From NCBI RefSeq assembly GCF_959029255.1, contig NZ_CAUFUE010000007.1, positions 100,738-164,737 on the forward strand: 64,000 nucleotides of DNA, in the 5' to 3' direction. The notes below the pieces were generated by a model. It was not told the origin of the DNA. It worked only from the letters and a program-made list of their open reading frames with translations, and did no database searches. The DNA is from an uncultured Bacteroides sp. (GTDB lineage Bacteria > Bacteroidota > Bacteroidia > Bacteroidales > Bacteroidaceae). The translations under genes were made by a program, and so were the position numbers. This document shows positions 34,332 through 41,916 of this stretch, in pieces (the first letter of the stretch is position 1; each line of letters starts with the position of its first letter).

Positions 34332-34796
34332 ATGGAAAAAATAGACAATCTTGACCGGCAAATTCTGGAAATCATTTCTCAAAATGCCCGTATTCCTTTT
34401 AAGGATGTAGCTGCTGAGTGTGGCGTATCACGTGCCGCCATCCACCAACGCGTACAACGCTTGATTGATTTGGGTGTCATTGTTGGCTCCGGTTATCATG
34501 TAAATCCCAAATCCCTGGGTTACAGAACATGTACATACGTAGGGATTAAATTGGAAAAAGGTTCCATGTATAAGGCAGTCGTTGCCGAAATGCAAAAGAT
34601 TCCCGAAATCGTGGAATGTCATTTCACTACGGGTCCATATACCATGCTGACTAAAGTGTATGCCCGCGACAACGAGCACTTGATGGATTTGCTGAACAAC
34701 AAGATGCAGGAAATCCCCGGTGTCACCGCCACTGAAACATTGATTTCACTGGAACAGAGCATCAAGAAAGAGATTCCTATTTGCCCTGAAAAATAA
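34332..34796 (+). CDS. Lrp/AsnC family transcriptional regulator
   Basis: DNA-binding regulator of 154 aa. Winged HTH at 1-60 (IDNLDRQILEIISQNARIPF, then DVAAECGVSRAAIHQRVQRL) and a RAM/ligand-binding domain at 65-150 (VGIKLEKGSMYKAVVAEMQK, VECHFTTGPYTMLTKVYARD, TLISLEQSIKKEIPI). Family members form octamers and respond to amino acids; the ligand is not readable. It is likely autoregulated as usual for the family. The DUF4491 gene begins 12 bp downstream and is probably co-transcribed. Confidence 0.95.
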   Translation: MEKIDNLDRQILEIISQNARIPFKDVAAECGVSRAAIHQRVQRLIDLGVIVGSGYHVNPKSLGYRTCTYVGIKLEKGSMYKAVVAEMQKIPEIVECHFTTGPYTMLTKVYARDNEHLMDLLNNKMQEIPGVTATETLISLEQSIKKEIPICPEK

Positions 34797-34808
34797 AAAG
34801 ATAGAAAG

Positions 34809-35120
34809 ATGAGCTTTTTAAACGATTATCACCTTTCGGGACTCGTCATCGGCATTTGTACCTTTCTCATTATCGGTCTGTTCCATCCGGTAGTGGTAAA
34901 AGCCGAATATTATTGGGGTACTAAATGCTGGTGGATTTTCCTATTGTTGGGCATAGGGGGTATCGTTGCATCACTCTGTACCGAAAATATCCTGATAGCC
35001 TCGCTCTTGGGAGTATTTGCCTTTTCCTCCTTCTGGACGATAAAGGAAATCTTCGAGCAAGAGGAACGGGTGAAAAAGGGTTGGTTTCCTAAGAACCCCA
35101 AACGTACTTATAAATTCTAA
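34809..35120 (+). CDS. DUF4491 family small membrane protein
   Basis: Inner-membrane protein of 103 aa with three hydrophobic segments (about 9-31, 41-60, 64-85) and a positively charged tail (KKGWFPKNPKRTYKF). The pattern LSGLVIGICTFLIIGLFHP ... VVKAEYYWGTKCWWIFLLLG matches DUF4491, a Bacteroidota/Firmicutes family of unknown function. It is co-directional with the AsnC regulator. No catalytic motif is visible. Confidence 0.85.
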   Translation: MSFLNDYHLSGLVIGICTFLIIGLFHPVVVKAEYYWGTKCWWIFLLLGIGGIVASLCTENILIASLLGVFAFSSFWTIKEIFEQEERVKKGWFPKNPKRTYKF

Positions 35121-35153
35121 AACTAAAGGTCATCCGTATTTTTATCTGAAACA

Positions 35154-35185
35154 CTTGCATATTTCAGTAGAAAATACTACTTTTG
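35154..35185 (+). promoter_or_regulatory. Promoter of tRNA-Met
   Basis: CTTG at 35154-35157 and TACTTTTG at 35178-35185, 20 nt apart; the tRNA begins 29 nt later. Confidence 0.65.
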
Positions 35186-35213
35186 CCCCCGCTATCCGAC
35201 AAATGGATACACC

Positions 35214-35287
35214 GGACTTGTAGCTCAGTTGGTTAGAGCAACAGACTCATAATCTGGAGGTCCCTGGTTCAAGCCCAGGCTGGTCCA
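35214..35287 (+). tRNA. tRNA-Met (anticodon CAT)
   Basis: Cloverleaf: acceptor GGACTTG (35214-35220) with CTGGTCC (35280-35286) and discriminator A35287; D arm GCTC..GAGC; anticodon loop CTCATAA, anticodon CAT; T arm CCTGG-TTCAAGC-CCAGG. The 3' CCA is not encoded. It lacks the three G-C pairs expected in the initiator anticodon stem, so elongator tRNA-Met is likely; a tRNA-Ile decoded as AUA after lysidine modification cannot be excluded. Confidence 0.95.
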
Positions 35288-35288
35288 C

Positions 35289-35329
35289 AAAAAAGAGGCT
35301 CATTCTTTAAGGAATAGAGTCTCTTTTTT
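35289..35329 (+). terminator. Terminator of tRNA-Met
   Basis: AAAAAAGAGGCTCATTC pairs with GAATAGAGTCTCTTTTTT (one bulged base), ending in a run of six T. Confidence 0.88.
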
Positions 35330-35471
35330 GTTTAAGGTAAATCCTCTGGAGCAACGTAAAAATCCCACCTTTTGTATTTAATCCATCCGAACTCACCGAT
35401 TTATAACCGGCATTCATCGGATTCAGCCCGTTATCAGCCGGAAAACATAGAGAGAGACAAATAATATACTA

Positions 35472-35479
35472 TACCTTTG
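35472..35479 (+). promoter_or_regulatory. -7 box of LiaF-like/LytTR operon
   Basis: TACCTTTG. Its TTG overlaps a possible upstream TTG start (35477), which argues that translation starts at ATG 35507 instead. No TTTG -33 box is seen, so an activator may be needed. Confidence 0.5.
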
Positions 35480-35506
35480 AGCCATGAAATCATAAAAACA
35501 GAAACA

Positions 35507-36322
35507 ATGGAAGAAAGACAAAAATTCTCATCACACACAAGCTACGGCAAAATACTGATAGCTTCTATCTTTATCCTTTCAGGAGCATTATTGTTCGCCC
35601 GCAATATGGGGTGGATATCCTACGAGTTATTCGACATACTGGTATCATGGCAGACACTTCTTATTGTAATAGGTGTATATACCATGGCACACCGGCATTA
35701 CATCGGAGGAAGTATCGTTCTATTAATAGGTATCTATTTCCTTATCGGTGGCCTGTCTTGGCTGCCGGAAAACTCACAGGCGATGATTTGGCCTTTGGTT
35801 TTAGTGTTGGCAGGCATCCTTTTTTTAATAAAAGGGAAAAGGAACAAAGAATGGAACAACCGACGCAGGTTCGTGAAGATGCAAAGAGAACACTGGAATA
35901 AGCGACGCATGCATGGCAAGATGGAATCGGAAACGAATCAGTTTTCTGCTGAGAACAATGCAGACAACCAGCAATGTGAGTCGGAAAACGGTTTTCTGCG
36001 TTCCAATAATGTCTTCGGTACAGTGCGCCACGTGATGTTAGACGAACTTTTCAAAGGGGCTGATATCCATACCTCTTTTGGAGGTACGACCATTGATTTG
36101 CGCCATACGCACATCGCTCCGGGAGAGACTTATATAGACTTGGATTGCAGTTGGGGGGGGATAGAACTATATATCCCGACCGATTGGAAAGTTATCATCA
36201 AGTGCAACGCCTTCTTCGGGGGATGCGACGACAAACGCTGGCAAAAAAGTAACGTGAACCAAGAATGTGTATTAATCCTCCGTGGCAATGTCTCCTTTGG
36301 TGGAGTGGAAATCAAAGACTGA
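35507..36322 (+). CDS. LiaF-like membrane protein with DUF5668 helices
   Basis: Inner-membrane protein of 271 aa from ATG 35507. The N-terminal third has four hydrophobic segments (GKILIASIFILSGALLFARN, LVSWQTLLIVIGVYTMA, GGSIVLLIGIYFLIGGLSWL, MIWPLVLVLAGILFLIKG), the DUF5668 pattern, then a basic linker rich in Arg/Lys, and a C-terminal beta-strand-rich domain like the LiaF/cell-wall-active-antibiotic-response domain (NVFGTVRHVMLDELFKGADI, TSFGGTTIDLRHTHIAPGE, CNAFFGGCDDKRW, LRGNVSFGGVEIKD). LiaF controls envelope-stress signalling in Firmicutes. Here the next gene, 3 bp on, is a membrane LytTR regulator, so a sensor/regulator pair is plausible. Confidence 0.85.
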   Translation: MEERQKFSSHTSYGKILIASIFILSGALLFARNMGWISYELFDILVSWQTLLIVIGVYTMAHRHYIGGSIVLLIGIYFLIGGLSWLPENSQAMIWPLVLVLAGILFLIKGKRNKEWNNRRRFVKMQREHWNKRRMHGKMESETNQFSAENNADNQQCESENGFLRSNNVFGTVRHVMLDELFKGADIHTSFGGTTIDLRHTHIAPGETYIDLDCSWGGIELYIPTDWKVIIKCNAFFGGCDDKRWQKSNVNQECVLILRGNVSFGGVEIKD

Positions 36323-36325
36323 CGT

Positions 36326-37129
36326 ATGAAAGCACATCCGATAATAGATTATCCTTATCGCCGGATACCTGCCATTGCCGGGGCACTGCTTTTGGTAATT
36401 GCCCAGGTACTAATGGTGTGGTGGTATACCGGAGCCGGATGGTTACCTGCGATAATAGACGGAATTACGACAGTTGGATGGTTCATGGCGCTGGCATATA
36501 TGGCATGGTTTGTTGTTGGCACCGTATCGATATTGAAAACGAACATCATTATGATTGCCGCCGGTATTCTGTTTTGGATAGCAGGTAGTTTCATGGTATG
36601 CGATATCATGGTGAGGATAGCGGGCATTTCCTACATAGCTTTTGCACCTACTTTACCCTTCCGGTTCTTGTTCGGGATACCTGCCTGGATTGCCATAACC
36701 TTGTGGTACCATCTGCAGACACTGAAAGACACAGTAGCACAAGAGACTGAATTCATTGTTTCCGAAAAGAAGCTGCCGGAACCTCAACAGCAAGAAGAAT
36801 GTATAGACCGCATCACGGTAAAGGACGGTTCACGAATTCATATCATCAAAGTAGAAGAACTGCTATACATCCAGGCATGCGGAGATTACACCACTTTGGT
36901 AACTCCTTTAGGGGAATATGTCAAGGAGCAAACCATGAAATATTTCGAAACACACTTGCCTGCGGATAATTTCGTACGTATCCATCGTTCGACAATTGTA
37001 AATGTAACACAGATTTCACGGGTAGAGCTTTTCGGGAAAGAAACTTACCAGTTGTTATTAAAGAACGGAGTTAAGTTACGGGTAAGCCTCACAGGTTACC
37101 GACTGTTGAAGACACGACTGGGAATATAA
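36326..37129 (+). CDS. Membrane-anchored LytTR transcriptional regulator
   Basis: One-component regulator of 267 aa. Four hydrophobic helices fill residues 14-135 (IPAIAGALLLVIAQVLMVWW, VGWFMALAYMAWFVVGTVSI, IIMIAAGILFWIAGSFMVC, FGIPAWIAITLWYHL). After a linker, the LytTR DNA-binding domain covers about 165-267: ITVKDGSRIHIIKVEELLYI, CGDYTTLVTPLGEYV, NFVRIHRSTIVNVTQISRV, LKNGVKLRVSLTGYRLLKTR. No receiver domain is present, so signals must come through the membrane part or a partner such as the LiaF-like protein just upstream. Probable role in envelope stress response, by context only. Confidence 0.92.
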   Translation: MKAHPIIDYPYRRIPAIAGALLLVIAQVLMVWWYTGAGWLPAIIDGITTVGWFMALAYMAWFVVGTVSILKTNIIMIAAGILFWIAGSFMVCDIMVRIAGISYIAFAPTLPFRFLFGIPAWIAITLWYHLQTLKDTVAQETEFIVSEKKLPEPQQQEECIDRITVKDGSRIHIIKVEELLYIQACGDYTTLVTPLGEYVKEQTMKYFETHLPADNFVRIHRSTIVNVTQISRVELFGKETYQLLLKNGVKLRVSLTGYRLLKTRLGI

Positions 37130-37166
37130 AAGCGACCTGTGGAATACATTTTACCACTTTATTATA

Positions 37167-37231
37167 CTGAGCTTGCCAAAGAATCCCCTTATCTTTACTT
37201 TATAAAGGAGGAAATTCTTCGACAAGCTCAG
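37167..37231. repeat. Inverted repeat between convergent LytTR and flotillin genes
   Basis: CTGAGCTTG (37167-37175) and CAAGCTCAG (37223-37231) are perfect arms; pairing continues inward with mismatches (AAGAAT/ATTCTT). The CTTCGACAAGCTCAG edge is a common Bacteroides intergenic repeat; a related CTTTCGACAGGCTCA occurs at 44170. Likely a bidirectional terminator. Confidence 0.75.
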
Positions 37232-37293
37232 ACTATAAATGATTTATCAGAAAAATCGTTAGTGAAACTAATGACAGCGTAGAATGCTATCCT

Positions 37294-38952
37294 TTATTTC
37301 TTCTTTGGCTCCTGCTTAACTTCCGCTTTTGCCTCTTCTTTTTCTTCCGTTTTATTTTCCGGATGAATGATACCCTTCACCGTTTCTCCGATAGGAAGTT
37401 TATCAAGTACCCCAAGACTTGGAGCAACGGTCTTTACCAATGAACTCAGGAAATTACTTGTTCCACCGTTTCCACCATCGAAAACGGTGATATTGCCCAG
37501 GTTGATATGCTCGAATGCCTTCACCTGCTCACCGGCGATTTCCTTCCACTGGTCTACCATTTTATACTGGATAGCGATAGCCGGATTCGATTCGGCAGCT
37601 CTTACCATCGCCTCGAAACCTTCAGCCTCGGCAAGCAATGATTTCTTCTTACCTTCCGCCTCAGCTTCCAGCTTCATCCGTATGGCCTGAGCCTCAGCCT
37701 GAGCTTGTGCCAGCAATGCCTTTGCACGCGCTTCGGCTTCACGAGTCACCTTCTCGGCCACGGCATCCGCCTGTAGGACAGCCTCCTGCTTGGCAATCTC
37801 TGCCGGAACAATTTTCTCGGCTTTCAAGGAAGACTCCACCTTGCGAGCCTTAGCCTCTTCCACCTCTTTCTGAGCTATTTCACGCGCTGTCTGTACGGCT
37901 GCTTCCGAACGTGCAGCTGCCTCACCGGCTTGTTTGTCGGCACTCGCTTCAGTAACCGCCAGTTCGGCATTGGATTGCGCAATCGCCTTCTGGGCTTCGT
38001 TTCGTCCGATGGCGGCTTTCTTGGCAGCTTCTGCCTGCTTGATTTCCATATCCGAATTCAGTTCGGCAATGCGGCTTTCCTTTTCCGTATTCGCCTGCTC
38101 AATTCGTATATTCTTCTCGGCTTCCGCCTTGGCAACCTGCGATTCTTTCTCAGCATTGGCAATGGCAACCTGTGATATTCTGTCTTTATCGGCATTGGCA
38201 ACCGAGATTTCCTGCAACTTCTTGGTCTCAGCAATAGCGATATCCTGGTCTTTGCGGGTTTCGGCAACCTTTGTCTCACGCTCCTTTATCTGGTTGGCAA
38301 TCTTGATGGCACCCAATTTTTCCTGCTCCTCGATATTAGCTTGCGCTTCATTCTGCGCCTTACTCTCTGCTTCCTTACCCAGATTGACGATATAGTTGGC
38401 AGCATCGCGTATATCACTGATATTGATATTCATCAGATACAAACCGAACTTGCGCAGCTCCGTGTCAATATTATCCTTTACTTTCGACAGGAACTTGTCA
38501 CGGTCGGAGTTCAACTCCTCAATCGTCATATCGGCAATGACCAGACGCATCTGACCATAAACCACATCGGTAATCAGGTTCTGCTTATCGTCCATCGTCA
38601 GTCCCAACATACGTTCGGCAGCATTCTGCATTACCTCCGGGTCGGTGCTGATGGCAACGGTAATGGTAGTAGGCACATCCACACGTATATTCTGGGCAGA
38701 CAGAGCTCCGGTCAGCTTACAATCTATCTGCATCGGCTTCATCGACAGGAATTCATATCCCTGAATAATGGGCCATACAAACGCCGCACCGCCATGATAC
38801 AACTTAGCCGATTTCTTGTCGCCTCCCGTTTTACCATATACTACTAAAACCTCGTCACTTTTACATTTGCGGTAGCGGGAAAGGATACCGATAAAAGTGA
38901 GCAGAACAACCGCTACGAGTATAGCGGTCATAATCATCATTTCTTGTGTCAT
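37294..38952 (-). CDS. Flotillin family SPFH protein
   Basis: Membrane-microdomain scaffold protein of 552 aa. N-terminal membrane helix (MIMTAILVAVVLLTFIGILS), SPFH/Band 7 domain (about 30-200: VLVVYGKTGGDKKSAKLYHG, VDVPTTITVAISTDPEVMQN, LRKFGLYLMNINISDIRDAA), then a very long Ala/Glu/Lys heptad coiled coil (about 200-470, EAEAKAQ-like repeats) and a C-terminal tail with NITVFDGGNGGTSNFLSSLV typical of FloT/YuaG. It ends in an acidic/lysine-rich tail. The NfeD-like gene directly upstream (23 bp) is the usual operon partner. It likely organises membrane complexes; no enzymatic site. Confidence 0.96.
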   Translation of the reverse strand: MTQEMMIMTAILVAVVLLTFIGILSRYRKCKSDEVLVVYGKTGGDKKSAKLYHGGAAFVWPIIQGYEFLSMKPMQIDCKLTGALSAQNIRVDVPTTITVAISTDPEVMQNAAERMLGLTMDDKQNLITDVVYGQMRLVIADMTIEELNSDRDKFLSKVKDNIDTELRKFGLYLMNINISDIRDAANYIVNLGKEAESKAQNEAQANIEEQEKLGAIKIANQIKERETKVAETRKDQDIAIAETKKLQEISVANADKDRISQVAIANAEKESQVAKAEAEKNIRIEQANTEKESRIAELNSDMEIKQAEAAKKAAIGRNEAQKAIAQSNAELAVTEASADKQAGEAAARSEAAVQTAREIAQKEVEEAKARKVESSLKAEKIVPAEIAKQEAVLQADAVAEKVTREAEARAKALLAQAQAEAQAIRMKLEAEAEGKKKSLLAEAEGFEAMVRAAESNPAIAIQYKMVDQWKEIAGEQVKAFEHINLGNITVFDGGNGGTSNFLSSLVKTVAPSLGVLDKLPIGETVKGIIHPENKTEEKEEAKAEVKQEPKKK

Positions 38953-38975
38953 AAATTTGTGTATTTAGTTCTAAA

Positions 38976-39479
38976 TCATTGAATATACAACGTACCGTCC
39001 TTATAGACCGTGATTATTGTCCGGTCGCCGGTTTGATAAGTCTTGCCTGTTTCAGAAACCACATCCACCTCGCGCATGGCACCGTCCTTACGCATCTGTA
39101 CGGTATACTTTCCACCCTCCTGTTTGAAGTAGATGGTACATTCGCGCCCCACAAGCTGCTCGGTTTTCTCCGAACGGTTCACCTGCTGCAACTGATACGC
39201 CTTTTTATAAAGGAACCATACGACAAACACGAAGAGCAAGCCTATCAGAATGGCTACCATGTAACTCCGGAAATCCGTATTCCCAATGAGATACATATAC
39301 CATCCAAAGCCGATACCGAAATGAGTAAGTCCTTTGAAAGATACCACACTGCTGATGTCCGCATCCACGTCCACGTCAGCATCAATGTCTCCGAAAAAGA
39401 TAGAAAGGATAAACTGTATCACAAAGATTCCGGTTGTGACCAATGCGATAATGAGGAATATATTACTGCTCATAAGCAA
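38976..39479 (-). CDS. NfeD/YuaF-like membrane protein
   Basis: Partner of the flotillin, 167 aa. Three hydrophobic segments (IFLIIALVTTGIFVIQFILS, FGIGFGWYMYLIG, YMVAILIGLLFVFVVWFLY) flank an acidic loop with alternating Asp (DIDADVDVDADISS). The C-terminal 65 residues form an OB-fold-like domain (EQLVGRECTIYFKQEGGKYT, YQTGDRTIITVYKDGTLYI). Start at Met3 (39473) is also possible. NfeD-type proteins are thought to anchor or assemble flotillin. A canonical promoter stands 42 nt upstream, so this is the first gene of the pair. Confidence 0.9.
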   Translation of the reverse strand: MLMSSNIFLIIALVTTGIFVIQFILSIFFGDIDADVDVDADISSVVSFKGLTHFGIGFGWYMYLIGNTDFRSYMVAILIGLLFVFVVWFLYKKAYQLQQVNRSEKTEQLVGRECTIYFKQEGGKYTVQMRKDGAMREVDVVSETGKTYQTGDRTIITVYKDGTLYIQ

Positions 39480-39520
39480 TTAGAGTTAATGCCTTACAGA
39501 CATATTTAGATATATTATTT

Positions 39521-39551
39521 CAAATATAGGTATTTAACAGGCCTATACAAA
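39521..39551 (-). promoter_or_regulatory. Promoter of NfeD-flotillin operon
   Basis: Minus-strand TTTG (39551-39548) and TATATTTG (39528-39521) separated by 19 nt: perfect consensus. Confidence 0.82.
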
Positions 39552-39650
39552 GAAACAGTTCCGATTTAACATTTTTTCCCTTGTAACCGGTAAGCATAAT
39601 TATCGTTCAACCATAAACTTTATCCAAACTCATTTGTTACTTATTTCGCT

Positions 39651-40088
39651 ATGGTGAAACATTTATATATCATATTCCTGTTCATCTTCCTCTATCTGGG
39701 CATGATTGCCATATCCCAGGAAGAACAGTCAGGCTCACGGACATACGCCGAGAGCCCGGAAGAAAATCCCATAGGATTTGTAAGTTCAGATTATTCCTTC
39801 TGCGTGCCATCAGATTGCATCCTTCCGGATAGTTCCCATTCGCTATTCAACAACAAAAACAGAGACAGCGGAATCAACGGTGCGCTTTGCCCCGTCAATC
39901 TATATTCGCACAAACCTATCTCTCTCAAATCCCTGAAACTAAAACTCAACTTACCGGCCGGACAATCACAACATCTGCTCACCGGCTATCTACGTTCTGA
40001 ACAAAATTCCAGCCTTTCTTTTACGCCCAGCACCTTCCGCTACACATGCGGATATTATATCTATGGCTTAGCCCACATCTTGATTTAG
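39651..40088 (+). CDS. Hypothetical secreted or membrane-anchored protein
   Basis: Unrecognised 145-aa product. The N-terminus (MVKHLYIIFLFIFLYLGMIA) is a signal peptide or anchor; the rest is polar, with five cysteines in FCVPSDC, ALCPVN and YTCGYY, and no motif I know. It precedes the small membrane protein and decarboxylase beta subunit genes on the same strand, with 102 bp to the next start. The sequence CGTTCAACCAT occurs upstream both of this gene (39604-39614) and of the next (40108-40118). Reality is supported by the signal sequence and lack of any opposing gene, but coding status remains uncertain. Confidence 0.55.
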   Translation: MVKHLYIIFLFIFLYLGMIAISQEEQSGSRTYAESPEENPIGFVSSDYSFCVPSDCILPDSSHSLFNNKNRDSGINGALCPVNLYSHKPISLKSLKLKLNLPAGQSQHLLTGYLRSEQNSSLSFTPSTFRYTCGYYIYGLAHILI

Positions 40089-40190
40089 CCCTGCGTCCAT
40101 CACTTACCGTTCAACCATTGTCAAAGGTATGCCAACCGCCTATCTTTCATTTTCACATTGTTCATTCGCAACTACTTTAAAACAATAATT

Positions 40191-40628
40191 ATGTCCAGTT
40201 TATTACTTCCCACCTTTGAAATGATGGGACTTACTTTCGCTATCGGCTTCTTCGTAGCCTTGGTCATCAAGCTGATAGCCAGCGCCGCCGATTCGCTCGA
40301 TTTCTACAGTTCCCACCAACAAGAACTGCTCCGCCTGCGACGTCTCAAGAGATTACGCCAAAAGGTGGAACTGCTAATCCGTGACACTCCCCCCGGAGAA
40401 GATGAATTCAGCAACGACAAGCGCGAAGATTTCAGCCGGGGTATCAACCGCGAACTCGGCGATTATCGCGGATACTATCACGGTGTAAGTTCCGGGGTTC
40501 CGAATACAAACCTGCTCGACTATTACTATCCCGAAGATACCCATATAATGTATCTACAGAAACAAGAAGAAATGCTTCATCACAAAAATAAAAAGCACTC
40601 CAACAAACCTAACGGTAAAGCAAAATAA
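40191..40628 (+). CDS. Small membrane protein, OadG-like candidate
   Basis: From ATG 40191 the product is 145 aa (upstream in-frame starts lack support). One transmembrane segment (FEMMGLTFAIGFFVALVIKL, residues 8-27) is followed by a basic, hydrophilic cytoplasmic tail (RLRRLKRLRQKVELLIRDTP) and a Lys/His-rich end. Its size, single N-terminal helix and position 7 bp before a decarboxylase beta-subunit gene recall the gamma subunit (OadG) of sodium-pumping decarboxylases, which anchors the complex; sequence similarity cannot be judged by eye, so this is an inference. Tyr-rich stretch DYRGYYHGV is unusual. Confidence 0.62.
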   Translation: MSSLLLPTFEMMGLTFAIGFFVALVIKLIASAADSLDFYSSHQQELLRLRRLKRLRQKVELLIRDTPPGEDEFSNDKREDFSRGINRELGDYRGYYHGVSSGVPNTNLLDYYYPEDTHIMYLQKQEEMLHHKNKKHSNKPNGKAK

Positions 40629-40635
40629 AAAGATT

Positions 40636-41850
40636 ATGGAAAATATAGATTTCGCAAGTTTGTTCCAGGGATTCGGAACGATGATAGAAAGCGGTTGGTT
40701 CCTTGCTTCCGCCCGCATGTTTTTAGTAGCTTTAGGGCTACTGCTCATTTATCTGGGATGGAAAGGTGTCCTGGAGCCCATGGTAATGATTCCGATGGGG
40801 CTCGGCATGGTTGCCATCAACTGCGGCACACTCATCATGCCCGACGGCACACTGGGCAACCTATTCCTCGACCCGATGCTATCGGATACGGATGCCCTGA
40901 TGAACACCATGCAGATAGACTTCCTGCAACCGGTCTACACGCTGACGTTCAGTAACGGGCTGATAGCCTGCTTCGTATTTATGGGTATCGGAACCCTGCT
41001 CGATGTAGGGTTCTTGTTGCAAAAGCCTTTCGCCAGCATATTCCTCGCCCTGTGCGCCGAACTGGGAACTTTCCTGACCGTACCCATTGCATCCGCCTTA
41101 GGCCTGACATTGAAAGAGAGCGCATCCGTAGCCATGGTAGGAGGAGCCGACGGTCCGATGGTTCTTTTCACCTCACTGGCATTGGCAAAACATCTGTTCG
41201 TCCCCATCACCGTGGTTGCTTATCTGTATTTGGGACTGACGTATGGCGGCTACCCCTATCTGGTGAAACTACTGATACCCAAGCGCCTGCGAGCCATCAA
41301 GATGACAAGCAAAAAAGCGCCTAAAAACTATGATGCCAAAGTAAAACTAGCTTTTTCCGCCATACTATGCGCCGTATTGTGCTTCCTGTTTCCGGTTGCA
41401 TCGCCGTTGTTCTTCTCCCTGTTTCTCGGAGTGGCCGTCCGCGAGTCAGGCATGAAGCACATATACGACTTTGTAAGCGGTCCACTGTTATATGGTTCCA
41501 CCTTCATGCTCGGTCTGCTGTTGGGCGTACTTTGCGATGCACACTTACTGCTCGACCCTAAGATTCTTAAATTGTTGGTATTGGGCATGGGCGCCTTGCT
41601 GCTCTCCGGCATAGGTGGAATCATCGGAGGCTACATCATGTACTTCATCAAACGGGGCAATTACAATCCGGTTATCGGCATTGCGGCAGTGAGCTGCGTG
41701 CCCACCACCGCAAAGGTTGCCCAGAAACTGGTAAGCAAAGACAATCCCGACTCCTTTATTCTGGGGGATGCCTTGGGTGCAAATATTTCGGGAGTAATCA
41801 CTTCGGCAATTATTACAGGTATCTATATCACCATTATTCCCTACTTGTAA
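40636..41850 (+). CDS. Sodium-translocating decarboxylase beta subunit (OadB/MmdB/GcdB family)
   Basis: Integral membrane carboxybiotin decarboxylase/Na+ pump subunit of 404 aa with about ten hydrophobic helices. Signature features: ASVAMVGGADGPMVLFTSLA, containing the essential Asp of the GGADGP motif, IAAVSCVPTTAKVAQKLVSK, and LGDALGANISGVITSAIITG near the C-terminus, plus GMKHIYDFVSGPLLYGSTFM. In characterised systems this subunit decarboxylates a biotinylated carrier and exports Na+, together with an alpha carboxyltransferase, a biotin protein and a gamma anchor. No alpha or biotin-carrier gene is nearby. It may pair with subunits encoded elsewhere (for example methylmalonyl-CoA decarboxylase). 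The stop is 8 nt before the palindrome of the next gene. Confidence 0.93.
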   Translation: MENIDFASLFQGFGTMIESGWFLASARMFLVALGLLLIYLGWKGVLEPMVMIPMGLGMVAINCGTLIMPDGTLGNLFLDPMLSDTDALMNTMQIDFLQPVYTLTFSNGLIACFVFMGIGTLLDVGFLLQKPFASIFLALCAELGTFLTVPIASALGLTLKESASVAMVGGADGPMVLFTSLALAKHLFVPITVVAYLYLGLTYGGYPYLVKLLIPKRLRAIKMTSKKAPKNYDAKVKLAFSAILCAVLCFLFPVASPLFFSLFLGVAVRESGMKHIYDFVSGPLLYGSTFMLGLLLGVLCDAHLLLDPKILKLLVLGMGALLLSGIGGIIGGYIMYFIKRGNYNPVIGIAAVSCVPTTAKVAQKLVSKDNPDSFILGDALGANISGVITSAIITGIYITIIPYL

Positions 41851-41857
41851 TAGTCCG

Positions 41858-41914
41858 CTTTGTCATATTTCAATTACCTTTGCCCCCAACAATGTCAATT
41901 GAAATATGATAAAG
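41858..41914 (+). promoter_or_regulatory. Promoter inside an 18-bp inverted repeat, upstream of VanX-like gene
   Basis: Arms CTTTGTCATATTTCAATT (41858-41875) and AATTGAAATATGATAAAG (41897-41914) match at 17 of 18 positions. The -7 box TACCTTTG (41875-41882) lies just inside the left arm; the right arm ends 3 nt before the ATG. A DNA operator that silences the promoter, or a hairpin acting as terminator of the upstream operon, are the two readings. No good -33 box. Confidence 0.68.
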
Positions 41915-41916
41915 CA

